A stretch of 34,370 nt of DNA from Phenylobacterium sp. CCH9-H3. Lineage in GTDB: Bacteria; Pseudomonadota; Alphaproteobacteria; Caulobacterales; Caulobacteraceae. Each line of letters opens with the position of its first letter. Positions within the stretch are counted from its first letter, which is position 1. The position numbers were made by a program, and so were the translations under genes. This document shows positions 9,483 to 17,547 of this stretch, piece by piece. Where the stretch lies: the NCBI RefSeq assembly GCF_001557235.1, contig NZ_LSJI01000219.1, forward strand, positions 1-34,370, in the 5' to 3' direction. The notes beneath the pieces were generated by a model. The model was given only the letters and a program-made list of their open reading frames with translations. It searched no databases and had not been told where the DNA came from.

Positions 9483-11807
9483 ATGACGAACGATCGGCGG
9501 AATTACAGAGGCGCGCGGCGCTGGTCGGCGGGGCTGCTCGCCACGACCATGCTGACCGGCGCGGCCGGATCGGCCCTGGCCCAGACGTCGAGCGCCGAGC
9601 TGGAAGAAATCGTGGTCACCGCCCAGAAGCGGTCCGAGAACCTGCAGGACGTGCCGATCAGCATCCAGGCGTTGGGTAGCGAACGGCTGGAGTCGCTGCA
9701 GGTCAACGACACGGTCGACTATGTGAAGTTCATGCCGAGCGTCACGGCGCCCACCGGCGCGCCGGGCTTCTCGAACTTCTACATGCGCGGCGTCGCTTCG
9801 GGCGAGAACAACAACCACTCCGGCCCGCTGCCCAGCGTGGGCGTCTATCTGGACGAGCAGCCGGTGACCACCATCACCGGGCCGCTGGACGTGCACATCT
9901 ACGACATCGCCCGCGTCGAGGTTCTGGCCGGGCCGCAGGGTACGCTCTACGGCGCCAGCTCCCAGGCCGGCACGATCCGGATCATCACCAACAAGCCGGA
10001 CGCGTCGGGCTTCAAGGCCGGCTACGACCTGGAGGCCAACTCGGTCGCGCACGGCGACATCGGCTACAGCGCCGAGGGCTTCGTCAACATACCGCTGCAC
10101 GAGAAGGCGGCGGTGCGCCTGGTGGCGTGGGCCGAGCATGACGCCGGCTACATCGACAACATCCCCGGCTCGTTCGTCTATCCGACCGGCAGCATCCCGG
10201 TGAACAACGCCGCGGAGGTGGAGAACGACTACAACGAGGTCGACATCGTCGGCGCCCGCGCGGCGCTGAAGATCGACCTGGCCGAGAACTGGTCGGTCAC
10301 GCCCACCCTGATGGGCCAGCGGACCCAGGCGGACGGCGGCTTCGCGGCCGACCCGCGTCTCGGCGACCTCAAGATCCAGCGGTACTATCCAGAGGGCGTG
10401 GACGACAAATGGGTCCAGGCGGCCATGACCATCGAGGGACAGGTCGCCAACCTCGACGTGCTGTACGCGGGGGCGCACATGCGCCGGTGGATCGACAGCG
10501 ACTCCGACTACTCCGACTACAGCTACTTCTACGACACGCTGTTCGGCTACGGCGCCTACACGACCGACGACGCCGGCAACTTCATCAACACGTCGCAGTA
10601 CATCCAGGGCCGCGACTACTTCAAGAAGACCAGCCACGAACTGCGCGTGGCGAGCCCGACCGAGAACCGGTTCAAGGTGGTGGCGGGCCTGTTCTATCAG
10701 AAGCAGACCCACAACATCGAGCAGCGCTACCGGATCGACAATCTGGCCGCGGCCACCGAGGTGCCCGGCTGGCCCGACACCCTGTGGCTGACCAAGCAAC
10801 TGCGGACCGATCGCGACTACGCGGCCTTCGCCGATGGCACCTTCGATCTCACCGACCAGCTGTCGATCACCGGCGGCATCCGCTTCTTCAAGTACAAGAA
10901 CTCACTGGATGGCTTCTTTGGCTTCGGCCTTGGCTATTCGTCGCGGACGGGCGTCGGCGCCTGCTTCGGGCCGCCGATCGTCGATGGCGGTCCCTGCACC
11001 AATGTGAACAAGACCACCAAGGGCGACGGCCATACCTACCGGATCAATGCGACCTACAAGGTCACCGAGGACAAGATGGTCTACGCCACCCTGTCGACCG
11101 GTTTCCGGCCCGGGGGCATCAATCGCCGGGGCACCCTGCCGCCGTACGACGCGGACTTCCTGAAAAACCACGAGATCGGGTGGAAGACGAGCTGGATGGG
11201 CAACCGGCTGCGGTGGAACGGCGCGATCTTCTACGAGAAGTGGAACGACTTCCAATTCTCGTTCCTGGGGGCCAACGGCCTCACCGAGATCCGAAACGCC
11301 GGCAAGGCGAAGATGAAGGGCGTGGAGTCCGACATCAGCTGGCTGGTGGCCGACGGCTTCACCCTGCAGGGGGCTGCGGCCTACACCGATGCCGAACTCG
11401 ACGAGGACTATGTGCCGGACCCGTCGGCGCCGCCCGAGGCGCTGAAGGGCACGTCTCTGCCCGTCACAGCCAAGTTCAAGGGCAACCTGACGGCGCGCTA
11501 CGAGTGGATGATCGGCGACATGGACGCCCATCTGCAGGGCTCGGTTGTTCACACCGGCTCGGCCTATCCGGATCTGCGGATCTCGGACCGCGCGGTGATC
11601 GGCAAGCTGCCCAGCTCGACCACCTTCGACGTCTCGTTCGGCGTGAACAAGGACAGCTGGCGGGTCGAGGCGTTCGCCAAGAACCTCTTCGACGACGATG
11701 GGCAGAACGACCGGTTCGTGCAGTGCGCCACCGCCGTCTGCACGCGGGTCTACACGATCCCGATCCGGCCCCGGACCATCGGGGTGAAGTTCGGCCAGTC
11801 CTTCTAG
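9483..11807 (+). CDS. TonB-dependent outer-membrane receptor
   Basis: 774 residues. A signal peptide with a twin-basic N-region ends near ALAQ (residue ~34). The TonB box is ELEEIVVTAQKR, directly followed by the plug domain (SENLQDVPISIQ, then YMRGV and EVLAGPQGTLYGASSQAGTI). The rest is a 22-stranded barrel ending in GVKFGQSF with a terminal phenylalanine, as required for barrel assembly. GAGGGGG lies just before the ATG. The ligand is unknown; the plug and box are of the large Caulobacterales/sphingomonad type used for siderophores, glycans or other bulky compounds. The final TAG lies in a CTAG shared with the convergent crotonase gene. Confidence 0.97.
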   Translation: MTNDRRNYRGARRWSAGLLATTMLTGAAGSALAQTSSAELEEIVVTAQKRSENLQDVPISIQALGSERLESLQVNDTVDYVKFMPSVTAPTGAPGFSNFYMRGVASGENNNHSGPLPSVGVYLDEQPVTTITGPLDVHIYDIARVEVLAGPQGTLYGASSQAGTIRIITNKPDASGFKAGYDLEANSVAHGDIGYSAEGFVNIPLHEKAAVRLVAWAEHDAGYIDNIPGSFVYPTGSIPVNNAAEVENDYNEVDIVGARAALKIDLAENWSVTPTLMGQRTQADGGFAADPRLGDLKIQRYYPEGVDDKWVQAAMTIEGQVANLDVLYAGAHMRRWIDSDSDYSDYSYFYDTLFGYGAYTTDDAGNFINTSQYIQGRDYFKKTSHELRVASPTENRFKVVAGLFYQKQTHNIEQRYRIDNLAAATEVPGWPDTLWLTKQLRTDRDYAAFADGTFDLTDQLSITGGIRFFKYKNSLDGFFGFGLGYSSRTGVGACFGPPIVDGGPCTNVNKTTKGDGHTYRINATYKVTEDKMVYATLSTGFRPGGINRRGTLPPYDADFLKNHEIGWKTSWMGNRLRWNGAIFYEKWNDFQFSFLGANGLTEIRNAGKAKMKGVESDISWLVADGFTLQGAAAYTDAELDEDYVPDPSAPPEALKGTSLPVTAKFKGNLTARYEWMIGDMDAHLQGSVVHTGSAYPDLRISDRAVIGKLPSSTTFDVSFGVNKDSWRVEAFAKNLFDDDGQNDRFVQCATAVCTRVYTIPIRPRTIGVKFGQSF

Positions 11808-12661
11808 GCCTCGTTCCACCAGGGATAGGCCGGCGGCATGTCCGAGGAGACCCGCCCCGGAAACCGGGGCGGGCGCTTCTCCAGGAACGCGCCCACGCCC
11901 TCACGCACGTCTGGGCCGGCGCCCAGCTGCATGGACAGCGGCCCGTCCACCTTCAGCAGCGCGAACGGGTCCGGCGCGCCGGCGAACCGCCACAGCATCT
12001 GGCGCGCCAGGGCGATGGAGACCGGCGCAGTGTTGTCCGCGATCTCCAGGGCGATCTCGCGCGCCCGGGCGAGCACCGCCTCCGGCTCGACAACTTCGGC
12101 CAGCAGTCCGCCGGCTTTTGCCTCCTCGGCCGTGATCAGCGCCCCGGTCAGGCACCAGCGCAGCGCCTGTGGCAAGCCGACGAGCCGCGGCAGGAACCAG
12201 GCGCTGCCGGCCTCGGGCACCAGCCCGCGCCGGGCGAAGATGAAGCCGATCTTCGCGGCCGACGAGGCGATGCGGATGTCCATCGGCAGGGTCAGGGTCG
12301 CGCCCACGCCGACGGCCGCCCCGTTGATCGCCGCGATGGACGGCTTGCGACAGTTGAAGATCGCCTCCACGAACCCGCCGCCCGCCTGCCGGGGCTGCCC
12401 GGGCGCCGCGAAGGCCACCGAGCCCTCGGCCTTGGCGTCGAAGGCGCCCGCGCCGCCGGAGATGTCGGCGCCGGCGCAGAACCCGCGCCCCGCGCCAGTG
12501 ACGATCACCACCCGGACGGCGTCGTCCAGGTCAGCCCGCTGGAAGGCGTCGGCCAGTTCGGCGCCCATGACGGCGGTGTAGGCGTTCAGCTTGTCGGGCC
12601 GGTTCAGCGTGACCGTCAGCATCGGCCCGTCGACCTCGTACAGGATCGTCTCGTAGGACAT
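11804..12661 (-). CDS. Enoyl-CoA hydratase/isomerase (crotonase) family protein
   Basis: 285 residues with the crotonase fold: LNRPDKLNAYT near the N-terminus, the oxyanion-hole segment GRGFCAGADI and the second backbone-NH donor region AINGAAVGVGATLTLPMDI. At the place of the first catalytic glutamate of classical hydratases (QPEI in rat enzyme) this protein has GFIFARRG, while GLVPEAGS carries an acidic residue seen in PaaG/isomerase-like members. It may thus be an isomerase or another crotonase activity rather than a standard beta-oxidation hydratase. A GGGAGG precedes the ATG. It stands alone on the minus strand, divergent from pabB, with a shared CTAG stop with the receptor gene. Confidence 0.9.
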   Translation of the reverse strand: MSYETILYEVDGPMLTVTLNRPDKLNAYTAVMGAELADAFQRADLDDAVRVVIVTGAGRGFCAGADISGGAGAFDAKAEGSVAFAAPGQPRQAGGGFVEAIFNCRKPSIAAINGAAVGVGATLTLPMDIRIASSAAKIGFIFARRGLVPEAGSAWFLPRLVGLPQALRWCLTGALITAEEAKAGGLLAEVVEPEAVLARAREIALEIADNTAPVSIALARQMLWRFAGAPDPFALLKVDGPLSMQLGAGPDVREGVGAFLEKRPPRFPGRVSSDMPPAYPWWNEA

Positions 12662-12696
12662 GCGGCCTCCCTTGCCGTTTTCGGCATTCGGCGCGC

Positions 12697-12716
12697 TTGA
12701 CGAGGGGGCAGGTCAA
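12697..12716. promoter_or_regulatory. Inverted repeat TTGAC-N10-GTCAA between crotonase and pabB genes
   Basis: Two perfect 5-base arms separated by ten bases lie 35 bases upstream of the crotonase ATG and 29 upstream of the pabB GTG. The spacing puts the arms about 1.5 helical turns apart, which would suit a dimeric repressor. No family is assigned; both arms also resemble a -35 element, so the symmetry may be coincidental. Confidence 0.3.
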
Positions 12717-12745
12717 CAGGGCGTGGATGGGCTATAGGCGCGGCC

Positions 12746-14104
12746 GTGAGGAGCCCCGCCCCCGACCCTGTCTCCACGCCTGGACGCGACCTCGCCTGCG
12801 TCGCGGTGCGCCCCATCCCCTGGGCCGAGCCGGTGGCCGCTGCGTCCGCCTTCGCGGAGGAGACCCACGCGTGCGTGTTGCTCTCCGGCGGCAAGGGATG
12901 GTCGTATGTCCTGCGCCGTCCCGACGCGGTGGTGGAAGCCGGCCGCGATCTGCAGCCCTTGTTGGGCGAGGGCGAAGTGTCTCCCGACGGGCCGCCGTTC
13001 CAGGGCGGGGTGGTGGGCCTCGCAAGCTACGAACTCTCCGCCCAGCTCGAGCCGAGAGCGCCCCAGGTCAGAGGCGCCTGGCCGGACCTGACCCTGCTGC
13101 GCTACCCCGCGCTGCTGGCGTTCCACGCGGGCCGGGGCCAGGCCCTGGCGATCGGGCGAGGGCGTGACCGGGCCGCGGCGGTCGCCGTGGCCGATCGCGC
13201 ACGGGGCTGGCTGGATCAGGCAGGCGTCGCGTCGCGCGCCGGGGTGCTCGCCGAAGAGGTCGGGCTGTCCGTCCCTGACCAGCGCCATGCCGCGGCGGTG
13301 GCCGAGACTGTGGCGCGGATCGCCGCCGGCGAGATCTTCCAGGCCAATCTCGCCCGGCCGTGGCGCGGCCGTCTCGCGCCGGGCGTCAGGCCCTTCGACA
13401 TCTTCGCCCGCCTCGCCCGCCAGAGCGCGGCCGGCTATGCCGCGTTTCTGAACCTGCCGGGGCGGGCCCTGGTGTCGAACTCGCCCGAGCGGTTCCTGTC
13501 GGTGCAGCCGGGCCCTGGCGGCCTGTGGGCCGAGACGCGTCCGATCAAGGGCACCCGCCCGCGCGGAGCCGATGCGGCCACCGACGCCGCCCTGGCCGCC
13601 GAGCTGCAGGCCAGCGAGAAGGACCGGGCCGAGAACCTGATGATCGTCGACCTCATGCGCAACGACCTGGCGCGGGTCTCCGTCCCCGGATCGGTTCAGG
13701 TCCCGGAGCTGTTCGGGCTGGAGAGCTACGCCAACGTCCACCACCTGGTCTCCCGGGTCCGCAGCCGGCTGCAGCCCGGCCGCGACGCCTGGGACGCCTT
13801 CCTGGCCGCCTTCCCGCCAGGCTCGGTCACCGGGGCCCCGAAGCTTCAGGCCATGCGCGTCATCGCCGACTACGAGGCGCCGCGCGGCCCCTACTGCGGC
13901 AGCCTGTTCTGGGCAGGCGTGGATGGCGCTCTGGACGCCAGCGTCCTCATCCGTACGCTCGCGCTGGTCGAAAATGCGGCGGGCTGGGCCTTTGAAGCCC
14001 GCGCCGGGGGCGGCATCGTCGCCGACAGCGATCCGACGGCGGAAGTGGCTGAGACGACGGCCAAGATCGGCGCCATCCTCAAGGCCCTGATGGACGCGCC
14101 ATGA
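12746..14104 (+). CDS. pabB: Aminodeoxychorismate synthase component I
   Basis: 452 residues from a GTG start. The C-terminal two thirds form the chorismate-binding domain: PIKGTRPRGAD with K268, which is lysine in PabB and alanine in anthranilate synthase, then AENLMIVDLMRNDLARV and PPGSVTGAPKLQAM. The enzyme aminates chorismate to 4-amino-4-deoxychorismate for p-aminobenzoate and folate synthesis; ammonia is normally supplied by the PabA glutaminase, which is not encoded in this window. The N-terminal ~150 residues are the non-catalytic half of the fold. The gene overlaps pabC by four bases (ATGA), so the pair is translationally coupled. Confidence 0.95.
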   Translation: MRSPAPDPVSTPGRDLACVAVRPIPWAEPVAAASAFAEETHACVLLSGGKGWSYVLRRPDAVVEAGRDLQPLLGEGEVSPDGPPFQGGVVGLASYELSAQLEPRAPQVRGAWPDLTLLRYPALLAFHAGRGQALAIGRGRDRAAAVAVADRARGWLDQAGVASRAGVLAEEVGLSVPDQRHAAAVAETVARIAAGEIFQANLARPWRGRLAPGVRPFDIFARLARQSAAGYAAFLNLPGRALVSNSPERFLSVQPGPGGLWAETRPIKGTRPRGADAATDAALAAELQASEKDRAENLMIVDLMRNDLARVSVPGSVQVPELFGLESYANVHHLVSRVRSRLQPGRDAWDAFLAAFPPGSVTGAPKLQAMRVIADYEAPRGPYCGSLFWAGVDGALDASVLIRTLALVENAAGWAFEARAGGGIVADSDPTAEVAETTAKIGAILKALMDAP

Positions 14105-14880
14105 CCGAGATCCCGATCGACGACCGCGGTTTCACCCTCGGCCATGGCCTGTTCGAAACGGTTCTGTGGGCGAACGAGAGGCTGGCGCACTGGGACGATC
14201 ACGTCGAGCGGTTGGAACGTGGATGCCGCGCCTTGCGCCTCCCGACGCCCGACCGTGAACAGCTTCGCAAGGCCGCCCTCGTGGCCTTGGATGCGGCGGG
14301 CAGCCCGATCCGCGCGGCCGTGCGGCTGAACTGGAGCGCCGGGTCCGGCGACCGCGGCCTGGACCCGCCGGAAGAACCCAGCCCTCGCCTGACCGCCAGC
14401 GCTGCGGCTCTGGGGGCGCTGCCTGGCCCCGCCCGCCTGATCACCGCCCACGTCCGCCGCAACGACCGCTCGCCGACGTCGCGGCTGAAGACGCTCTCCT
14501 ATCTCGACAACGTCATCGCCCGTGCGGAGGCCCGCGAGGCGGGGGCCGATGAGGCGCTCATGCTGAACACCGCCGGCGAGGTGGCCTGCGCCGCGGCGGC
14601 CAACGTGTTCTGGGTGCGCCACGATGAGGTCTTCACGCCGGACCTGGCCTGCGGTGTGCTGGACGGGATCATGCGCCGCCAGGTCATCGCGGCCTGCCAT
14701 GGCCTGGGCGTCCCTGTGCAGGAGGTCTACGCCAATCCGGGCCGCATCGGGTGGACGCCGATGTTCCTGACCAACAGCCTGATGGGCGTGCGGCCCGTGG
14801 CCAGCCTGGACGGTCGCGACCTGCCGAACTCACCGCTGATCGCGGCCATCGCCAAGGCGGTCAGTCGAGCTTCGAAATAA
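14101..14880 (+). CDS. pabC: Aminodeoxychorismate lyase, class IV PLP enzyme
   Basis: 259 residues of the branched-chain aminotransferase/4-amino-4-deoxychorismate lyase fold. DDRGFTLGHGLFETVLW is the N-terminal signature, K130 in SRLKTLSYLDN is the expected PLP Schiff-base lysine, and GEVACAAAANVFWV with GVLDGIMRRQVI follow in order. Directly coupled to pabB through ATGA, which supports lyase rather than D-amino-acid or branched-chain aminotransferase activity: it would release pyruvate from aminodeoxychorismate to give p-aminobenzoate. The last 20 bases overlap an opposite-strand reading frame described separately. Confidence 0.92.
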   Translation: MTEIPIDDRGFTLGHGLFETVLWANERLAHWDDHVERLERGCRALRLPTPDREQLRKAALVALDAAGSPIRAAVRLNWSAGSGDRGLDPPEEPSPRLTASAAALGALPGPARLITAHVRRNDRSPTSRLKTLSYLDNVIARAEAREAGADEALMLNTAGEVACAAAANVFWVRHDEVFTPDLACGVLDGIMRRQVIAACHGLGVPVQEVYANPGRIGWTPMFLTNSLMGVRPVASLDGRDLPNSPLIAAIAKAVSRASK

Positions 14881-14967
14881 CCTCCCGCACGGTCGAGACC
14901 GCCTCGCGCCGGGCGAAGACGGCGCCTATCGGCAGGACGCCGCCAACCTCACCTCGGGGCCTAACAC
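14861..14967 (-). pseudogene. Possible 3' remnant of an unidentified gene
   Basis: Between the ends of pabC and the MFS gene a minus-strand frame stays open to a TGA at 14861-14863. Its last 27 codons before the stop show strongly graded codon-position GC (roughly 74, 44 and 89 percent at positions 1, 2 and 3 by hand count), the pattern of real genes in this genome. The predicted end reads GVLPIGAVFARREAVST and then VREVISKLD. No start codon or Shine-Dalgarno lies in the space available, so it could be the tail of a gene deleted from its 5' side. The family is not recognised, and chance cannot be excluded for so short a stretch. Confidence 0.3.
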
Positions 14968-16236
14968 CTAGTCCCGCGCGCTCAGGGGGTGGAAGTCGGG
15001 GCCTAGGGTTCGGGCGGGCCGTCCGAACAGGCCGGCCAGGGCCGTGGCGGCGGCGACGAGTCCGCAGACCACGGCCGTGATCGCCGGCCCCAGCGTCGCC
15101 AGGACGAATGGCCCCGCCGCCGTCGACGCCATCATCGCCGAGATGACCAGCACCAGCCGCAGCCTGAGGACGGCCGCATAGTCGTCGGCGGAAAGGCGGC
15201 TGCTGAAGAAGTTCAGCATCTGCAGGCCCGCTATGGAGTGGCCGACGCCCATCGCCAGCGCGGCCGCCGCCATGGCGGGAATGCGCGCCGGCCCGGGCAG
15301 CAAGGCCGCCGCTCCCACCAGCGACTGGGTCAGCCCGATCGCCACATAGCCCTCGAACTGCCGCCTGAGCGGCCGCTGGGGTTGGGTCAGGACCACGAAC
15401 GGGCCGGCCAGCAATTCGGAGGCCGCCGCCGCGCCGAACACGACGGCCACGCCCGCCAGCCCGCTCGCGCCACCGCCCCCGGAGAAGATCAGCGGCACCG
15501 CGACGGTAAACCCGAGGGCGTAGGCCCCGCCCCGAACCGCCGTCGTCACCAGCGCGCTCCACACGCCCGGACAGGCGTTGGCCGCGTGCACGCCTCGCGC
15601 CAGCCGCCGCAAGAAGCTGGCCGGTGCGGCGTCGGCCGCCCTGGTGCGCGGCCGGTCCAGCGCCCGTCCCACCGCCGCCACCGCGCCCGCCGAGGCGAGG
15701 AAGCTGGCCGCATTGACGGTCAGCAGGTGGATGGCCGGCAGCACCGCCAGGATCGTCGCCGCCAGGAACGGTCCGCTGGCCTGCGCCACCCGGACCGTGC
15801 CGTCGAACAGGCCGTTCGCGGCGCGCAGGCGACTGGCTGGGGCGAGCGTCGGCAGGCTGGACAGGAAGACGGGGCGGTGGCTCGCCCCTATCGCCCCCAG
15901 CACGACGCTCACGGCGACCAGCAGGGGAAAGCTCAGGCCCAACGTCGTCGCGGCGGCCACGACCACCAGGCAAGCGGCGGCCGAAAGGAGGTCGACGCCG
16001 ACCAGGAAGCCGCGCCGCGGCAGCGCCTCGACCACCGGCCCGCCCAGGATGCTGACCGCCAGGATGGCCGCCGATTGCGCCGTCACCATGAGGGATGCGT
16101 TCGGCCCCGCCATTTCGGCCGCCAGCCAGAGCGCGCCGACCCCATAGAGCTGCCCGCCGATGGCCGACAGCGCCAGCCCGACCCACAGGACGCGGATGCG
16201 CCGGTCCCGCAGGAGTTCGACGTAGGGATGGGTCAT
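14968..16236 (-). CDS. MFS transporter
   Basis: 422 residues with about twelve hydrophobic helices. The N-terminus RRIRVLWVGLALSAIGGQLY, the first inter-domain loop and SLPTLAPASRLRAANGLFDG (the position of the 4-5 loop in DHA3-type exporters such as enterobactin or macrolide efflux proteins) suggest the drug/siderophore exporter branch. The substrate is unknown. It is the last gene of a possible minus-strand unit with the Nudix and secreted-protein genes, with gaps of 88 and 40 bases. The gap to the next gene contains nothing recognised. ATG start at 16236. Confidence 0.9.
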   Translation of the reverse strand: MTHPYVELLRDRRIRVLWVGLALSAIGGQLYGVGALWLAAEMAGPNASLMVTAQSAAILAVSILGGPVVEALPRRGFLVGVDLLSAAACLVVVAAATTLGLSFPLLVAVSVVLGAIGASHRPVFLSSLPTLAPASRLRAANGLFDGTVRVAQASGPFLAATILAVLPAIHLLTVNAASFLASAGAVAAVGRALDRPRTRAADAAPASFLRRLARGVHAANACPGVWSALVTTAVRGGAYALGFTVAVPLIFSGGGGASGLAGVAVVFGAAAASELLAGPFVVLTQPQRPLRRQFEGYVAIGLTQSLVGAAALLPGPARIPAMAAAALAMGVGHSIAGLQMLNFFSSRLSADDYAAVLRLRLVLVISAMMASTAAGPFVLATLGPAITAVVCGLVAAATALAGLFGRPARTLGPDFHPLSARD

Positions 16237-16324
16237 GGCGGGAAGTGTCGCTCCCGAATCGGGCCTGACGCCAATGGAGGTTCAGGGGCCGAATGGTGCA
16301 GGCGATGACCAGCGCCGGGCCGAG

Positions 16325-16930
16325 TTATCTGGCCGTCCAGCTGGGTTGGCCGATGCCGTCGGTGCGGCAGGGTCGGCCGTGGAGGCAGACCTCGCGGAAC
16401 TGATAGAGCAAGGCCGCGGTCGGCGGGTTCACCCAGGAGCCCTGGACGAACATGCGCAGGATCGCCGGCCCGCCTGCGGGATTGCGCACCCGCCGGGGCG
16501 CCCGCGGATGATCCAGATCGGCGAGGGGGATGTGCCACGCGGCATGCACCTCCTCGGGGTTGGGGACGAAGCTCACCGGCTCGGGCGTCCAGAAGACCAC
16601 CGGCGTGACCACATGGCCGCCCAGGGTGACGAAGTCGTCCAGCAGGCCCAGGGCCGCCTCGCGGGACAGCTTGACCCCGAGTTCCTCGTCCGTCTCGCGG
16701 CGGGCGGCGTCGATGGCGTCCTCGCCCGCATCGACGTTGCCGCCGGGCAAGGCGTAGTTGCCGGCCCCGCGACGCATGTGGAGCGCCCGCCGGGTCAGCA
16801 GGAAGGCCGGTCCGGTGGGCGTCGGGGACAGCACGATCGCCACGGCCGCGCGACGACGGCCCTCGGTCTCGATGGCGATCCGCTCGAACCCCGCAAGGTG
16901 GCCTTCGATCCGGGTGCGCAGCGCGTGCAT
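16325..16930 (-). CDS. Nudix hydrolase, CoA pyrophosphatase-like
   Basis: 201 residues. The Nudix box is complete: G-N-V-D-A-G-E then seven residues and R-E-T-D-E-E-L-G-V, read from ALPGGNVDAGE to RRETDEELGV. The segment FLLTRRALHMRRGAGNYALP just before the box resembles the NuCoA/NudL motif (LLTxRxxxLRxHxG), so hydrolysis of coenzyme A or its thioesters is plausible, but the match is partial and another nucleoside-diphosphate-linked substrate is possible. The tail after residue ~165 (GSWVNPPTAALLYQF) is an unassigned extension. The neighbouring genes offer no specific clue. Confidence 0.9.
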   Translation of the reverse strand: MHALRTRIEGHLAGFERIAIETEGRRRAAVAIVLSPTPTGPAFLLTRRALHMRRGAGNYALPGGNVDAGEDAIDAARRETDEELGVKLSREAALGLLDDFVTLGGHVVTPVVFWTPEPVSFVPNPEEVHAAWHIPLADLDHPRAPRRVRNPAGGPAILRMFVQGSWVNPPTAALLYQFREVCLHGRPCRTDGIGQPSWTAR

Positions 16931-16970
16931 GCGGGCACTGTAGCGCGGCGCCCCAGCGTCAGGACCAGTG

Positions 16971-17426
16971 CTACGGAGCCTTCAATGTCGCGCACTGCCG
17001 GGTCGACAGGTCCTTCGGCGGCGTTGTCTCGCCCTCGGGCACGTTGCGCTTGAACGTGAAGGCGGCGAGCAGCGGGGTCTCCTCGTCCGAGAAGATGTCC
17101 TTGGGCATGGCGCGCAGTTCGATCACCACGTCGATGGCCCCCGGCGGACTGAGCGTCGCGCCGAACGTCCACGGCTTGTCCGGCTCGCGGGCATGCAGCA
17201 CGTAGGTGCCGCTGTTGGGCGAGTGGGCCTTCATGCTCTCGCTGCTCAGGCCCTCGCCCTTGATCTTGTAGAAGACGTCGGCGTCGCCATCGGCCTCCAG
17301 CCAAAGGGCCAGCTCATGATAGTCGTCTTCGCCGACAGTCTCGTCGATCCAGGCGCAGACCTCGACCGCGCGCGCCGGCGCGGCGGCGGCCCACAGCGCG
17401 AACCCAGCCAGCAGGACTTTCAGCAT
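16971..17426 (-). CDS. Small secreted (periplasmic) protein of unknown function
   Basis: 151 residues with a clear signal peptide (MLKVLLAGFALWAAAAPARA) and likely cleavage before VEVCAWID. The mature part has just two cysteines, near each end (EVCAW and RQCATL), suited to one disulfide bond in the periplasm. Composition and alternation suggest a beta-rich fold. GGGAGGGG precedes the ATG. It is the first gene of a possible minus-strand unit with the Nudix and MFS genes. I do not recognise the family. Confidence 0.82.
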   Translation of the reverse strand: MLKVLLAGFALWAAAAPARAVEVCAWIDETVGEDDYHELALWLEADGDADVFYKIKGEGLSSESMKAHSPNSGTYVLHAREPDKPWTFGATLSPPGAIDVVIELRAMPKDIFSDEETPLLAAFTFKRNVPEGETTPPKDLSTRQCATLKAP

Positions 17427-17547
17427 CGCAGCCCCTCCCGATAGCGGAGCCTATGACGTTTGGCGTTCGGGCGCGATTGGAGTCATGCTTCAGCCGGACG
17501 GAGGACCTGCGCGCGCAAAGACGTGGGCCCCGCGGGAGGATCGGACC

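Noticed and set aside
9483..11807. Receptor at 9483 as the partner of the FecI/FecR pair
   Set aside because: It lacks the N-terminal signalling extension expected of a transducer: the TonB box follows the signal peptide directly, and it lies about 16 kb away.
10409..12700. Very long plus-strand frame covering the receptor's second half and the crotonase gene
   Set aside because: It is a shadow of the receptor frame and runs antisense to the crotonase; the predicted protein is arginine/glycine-rich without any family pattern.
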